Program-made: the position numbers and the translations under genes
NCBI GenBank assembly: GCA_002347265.1
Contig: DDYB01000018.1
Coordinates: 1 to 16,190 of the forward strand
Length of the DNA stretch: 16,190 nucleotides
Direction: 5' to 3'
From: Desulfobacteraceae bacterium UBA2245
Lineage (GTDB): Bacteria > Desulfobacterota > Desulfobacteria > Desulfobacterales > UBA2245
Notes under the pieces: generated by a model
The model's input: the letters and a program-made list of their open reading frames with translations, nothing else
What the model was told of the DNA's origin: nothing
Database searches by the model: none
Shown: in pieces, positions 14,857 through 16,190 of the stretch
How the letters are laid out: every line of letters starts with the position of its first letter
Position numbering within the stretch: position 1 is the stretch's first letter

Positions 14857-15426
14857 TTAATCAGATCCGAGTTTCCGGCCCAGTTGATATGCCTCCTGAA
14901 GCAGATCCGGCTGCTTCTGAATATCTCCCGCACCGAACGCGCTCCCATAAACCATGCCCGCCACAGGAGCCTCGATGAAGCGGCAGATATCCTGAAAGGC
15001 GTGCAAGGCATTGACGGCCCCTGAGGTGAAAGGGTCTGCATCGCCAAAGGCCATAATCAACCCGATCGGTTTTCCTTTCAAAGCATGGCCCTGGGGGCCG
15101 TTCAGTGCAAAAAACGCCCGATCGAGGAACAGCTTGGTCTGGGCTGAGAAGGTGAACCAATACACCGGGCTTGCAATCAGAAGCGCGTCGGCCTGGCGCA
15201 ATCGGGGGAGAAGGGCGGTCAGCTCATCATCAATCATGCAATCTGTTTCGGTTGCCGTCTGACAGGATTCACAGGCATTGCACGGCGCCATGGTCAGTCC
15301 ATGCAGATAGATCGTCTCCGCCCTGGCGCCGCAGGCGCGCACGCCGGCAGCCGCCTGTTCAGCCAGAATGGCGCAGTTCCCGTTTTTGCGGGGACTGCCC
15401 AATACAATGATCACTTGTTTTGTCAT
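14857..15426 (-). CDS. Iron-sulfur flavoprotein / NAD(P)H-dependent FMN reductase family
   Basis: A 189-aa flavodoxin-fold protein. It has the FMN phosphate loop GSPRKNGNC (10-18), the ASPVYWFTFSAQTKLFLDR segment that contacts the flavin ring, and a compact cysteine cluster C49-x2-C52-x2-C55-x7-C63. This fits the CX2CX2CX4-7C motif that holds a [4Fe-4S] cluster in iron-sulfur flavoproteins of anaerobes such as methanogens and sulfate reducers. It probably moves electrons between FMN and the cluster; oxygen or peroxide detoxification has been proposed for the family. The start has GGGAGGAG seven bases upstream. It lies 68 bp after the flavin-reductase gene on the same strand, a likely redox operon. 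Confidence 0.85.
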   Translation of the reverse strand: MTKQVIIVLGSPRKNGNCAILAEQAAAGVRACGARAETIYLHGLTMAPCNACESCQTATETDCMIDDELTALLPRLRQADALLIASPVYWFTFSAQTKLFLDRAFFALNGPQGHALKGKPIGLIMAFGDADPFTSGAVNALHAFQDICRFIEAPVAGMVYGSAFGAGDIQKQPDLLQEAYQLGRKLGSD

Positions 15427-15494
15427 GCTGTATCTCCTCCCGGAATGATGGATGTCAATATATCAAGGAGCATTCTCTGGCGTCCATCACAGAG

Positions 15495-16037
15495 TTACAC
15501 ACCATCTGGAAGCTTCGATTGCATCATTTTCCTTCGATTCAACCTGCGCCCATCCACTATAAAAGTACCATCGCCAACTGCGTGAACAGTTCGCTTCTCT
15601 TTTCGTGAACTATCGAAGTATGCGGCAACGCCTTCGAGTACAACGATATTGTGTTCTTTGACGATATCGATAACCTTGCATTCGATATTTGCCAGGCATT
15701 CCTCAATTAGAGGCGAGCCGACATACTTTCCCTTCACGGGAGTCAGCCCAAACTTTTCAAATTTATCTGTATCGGCGCCGGAACATGTTCCCACGCCAAC
15801 GACCTGGTCAATCAGATCCACAGTGGGAATTGCAATTACGCATTCTCTTGATTCGCTGAGCGCGGTGTAGGAATAGTTCCATGGACCTGTAGTCATGGCA
15901 AATATCGGCGTAAAGTCCACCACCATGGTCCACGAGATCGTCATTATGTTGTTCTTTTCTCCATTATTTGTCGTAATGAGAACAACCGGGCCTGGTTCGA
16001 TCAGAGTGAATGCTTTGCCAATCTGCATACTTTTCAT
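15495..16037 (-). CDS. Flavin reductase / flavoredoxin-like FMN-binding split-barrel protein
   Basis: A 180-aa protein of the flavin-reductase-like split-barrel family: PGPVVLITTNNGEKNNIMTISW at the N-terminus, MTTGPWNYSYTAL with the FMN-contacting region, RECVIAIP, then DTDKFEKFGLTPVKG and IECKVIDIV. This order matches flavoredoxin of Desulfovibrio and related FMN proteins of anaerobes, which bind FMN and pass electrons in sulfur or oxygen metabolism. The frame has an earlier ATG at 16052, but GAGGTG lies 7 bases before the ATG at 16037 and overlaps the earlier codons, so 16037 is preferred. It is followed 68 bp downstream by the iron-sulfur flavoprotein gene. The physiological partner is inferred, not shown. 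Confidence 0.82.
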   Translation of the reverse strand: MKSMQIGKAFTLIEPGPVVLITTNNGEKNNIMTISWTMVVDFTPIFAMTTGPWNYSYTALSESRECVIAIPTVDLIDQVVGVGTCSGADTDKFEKFGLTPVKGKYVGSPLIEECLANIECKVIDIVKEHNIVVLEGVAAYFDSSRKEKRTVHAVGDGTFIVDGRRLNRRKMMQSKLPDGV

Positions 16038-16044
16038 CGCTGCA

Positions 16045-16050
16045 CACCTC
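16045..16050 (-). promoter_or_regulatory. Ribosome binding site deciding the flavin reductase start
   Basis: Reads GAGGTG on the minus strand, 7 bases before the ATG at 16037. Confidence 0.6.
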
Positions 16051-16071
16051 ATAGTGTTTGCGTAACCATGT

Positions 16072-16100
16072 CAATAGATGGAAAATTGTCCATCTTATTG
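16072..16100. promoter_or_regulatory. Inverted repeat in the leader of the flavin reductase gene
   Basis: CAATAGATGGA (16072-16082) and TCCATCTTATTG (16089-16100) pair over 11 bp with one bulge. It lies about 35 bases before the start codon on the minus strand and could be an operator or leader hairpin. The remaining bases to the window edge show no gene. Confidence 0.35.
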
Positions 16101-16190
16101 AGGTGGTCTGGGTTCTTCGGACAGGAAACAGGGATTTATAAGTGTGAAACTGCCCTTGGTTCATGTTCATGCCGCAGCCTGCTTTTGATG

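Noticed and set aside
16053..16078. TTGACA/TATGAG as a minus-strand promoter for the flavin reductase
   Set aside because: The spacer is only 15 bp and the -10 overlaps the ribosome binding site, so a transcript would start past it.
15964..16170. 68-codon minus frame at the right edge, possible transposase remnant
   Set aside because: It overlaps the flavin reductase start and shows no recognisable transposase motif.

Overview
The window is about 16.2 kb from a mesophilic-looking proteobacterium. A REP-type HUH transposase, an iron-sulfur flavoprotein and a flavoredoxin-like protein side by side, and moderately GC-rich coding sequence point towards Desulfobacterota (sulfate-reducer-like deltaproteobacteria). 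This placement is inference only; there is no rRNA or other marker gene.

Positions 1-3200 are accessory DNA with the look of an integron-cassette array that has no integrase (CALIN-like). An AT-rich, left-truncated gene for a winged-helix/PD-(D/E)XK nuclease-like protein is followed by a full attC-like site (1474-1604). Then come a SOUL haem-binding lipoprotein gene, a half attC-like motif (about 2323), a DUF4239 (bestrophin-like) membrane protein gene and a second, canonical attC left end (3171-3183). This last site is cut short where a REP-associated tyrosine transposase element (3201-4257, with REP-like hairpins at both ends) begins.

Positions 3200-11460 hold the most interesting part. 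The transposase frame has no stop of its own and reads through the right REP hairpin into the next gene, giving one 787-codon frame. The downstream part (4309-5622) has its own ribosome binding site and carries archaeo-eukaryotic primase (AEP)-like motifs. About 500 bp later on the same strand lies a giant gene (6120-11423, 1767 aa) joining a DEDD exonuclease-like domain, a Cys-rich knuckle, a complete RecQ helicase and a complete UvrD helicase. A primase/polymerase-like protein next to an exonuclease and two helicases suggests a self-contained replication, repair or anti-invader module. A 20-bp repeat (19/20 identical) follows the stop codons of both genes.

Positions 11500-16190 are metabolic or regulatory genes, all on the minus strand. 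They form a two-gene operon (STAS-domain protein, then a phytoene-desaturase-like FAD oxidoreductase), a small gene with a possible PH-like domain, and a probable redox pair (flavoredoxin-like flavin reductase, then iron-sulfur flavoprotein) ending in a strong AT-rich hairpin.
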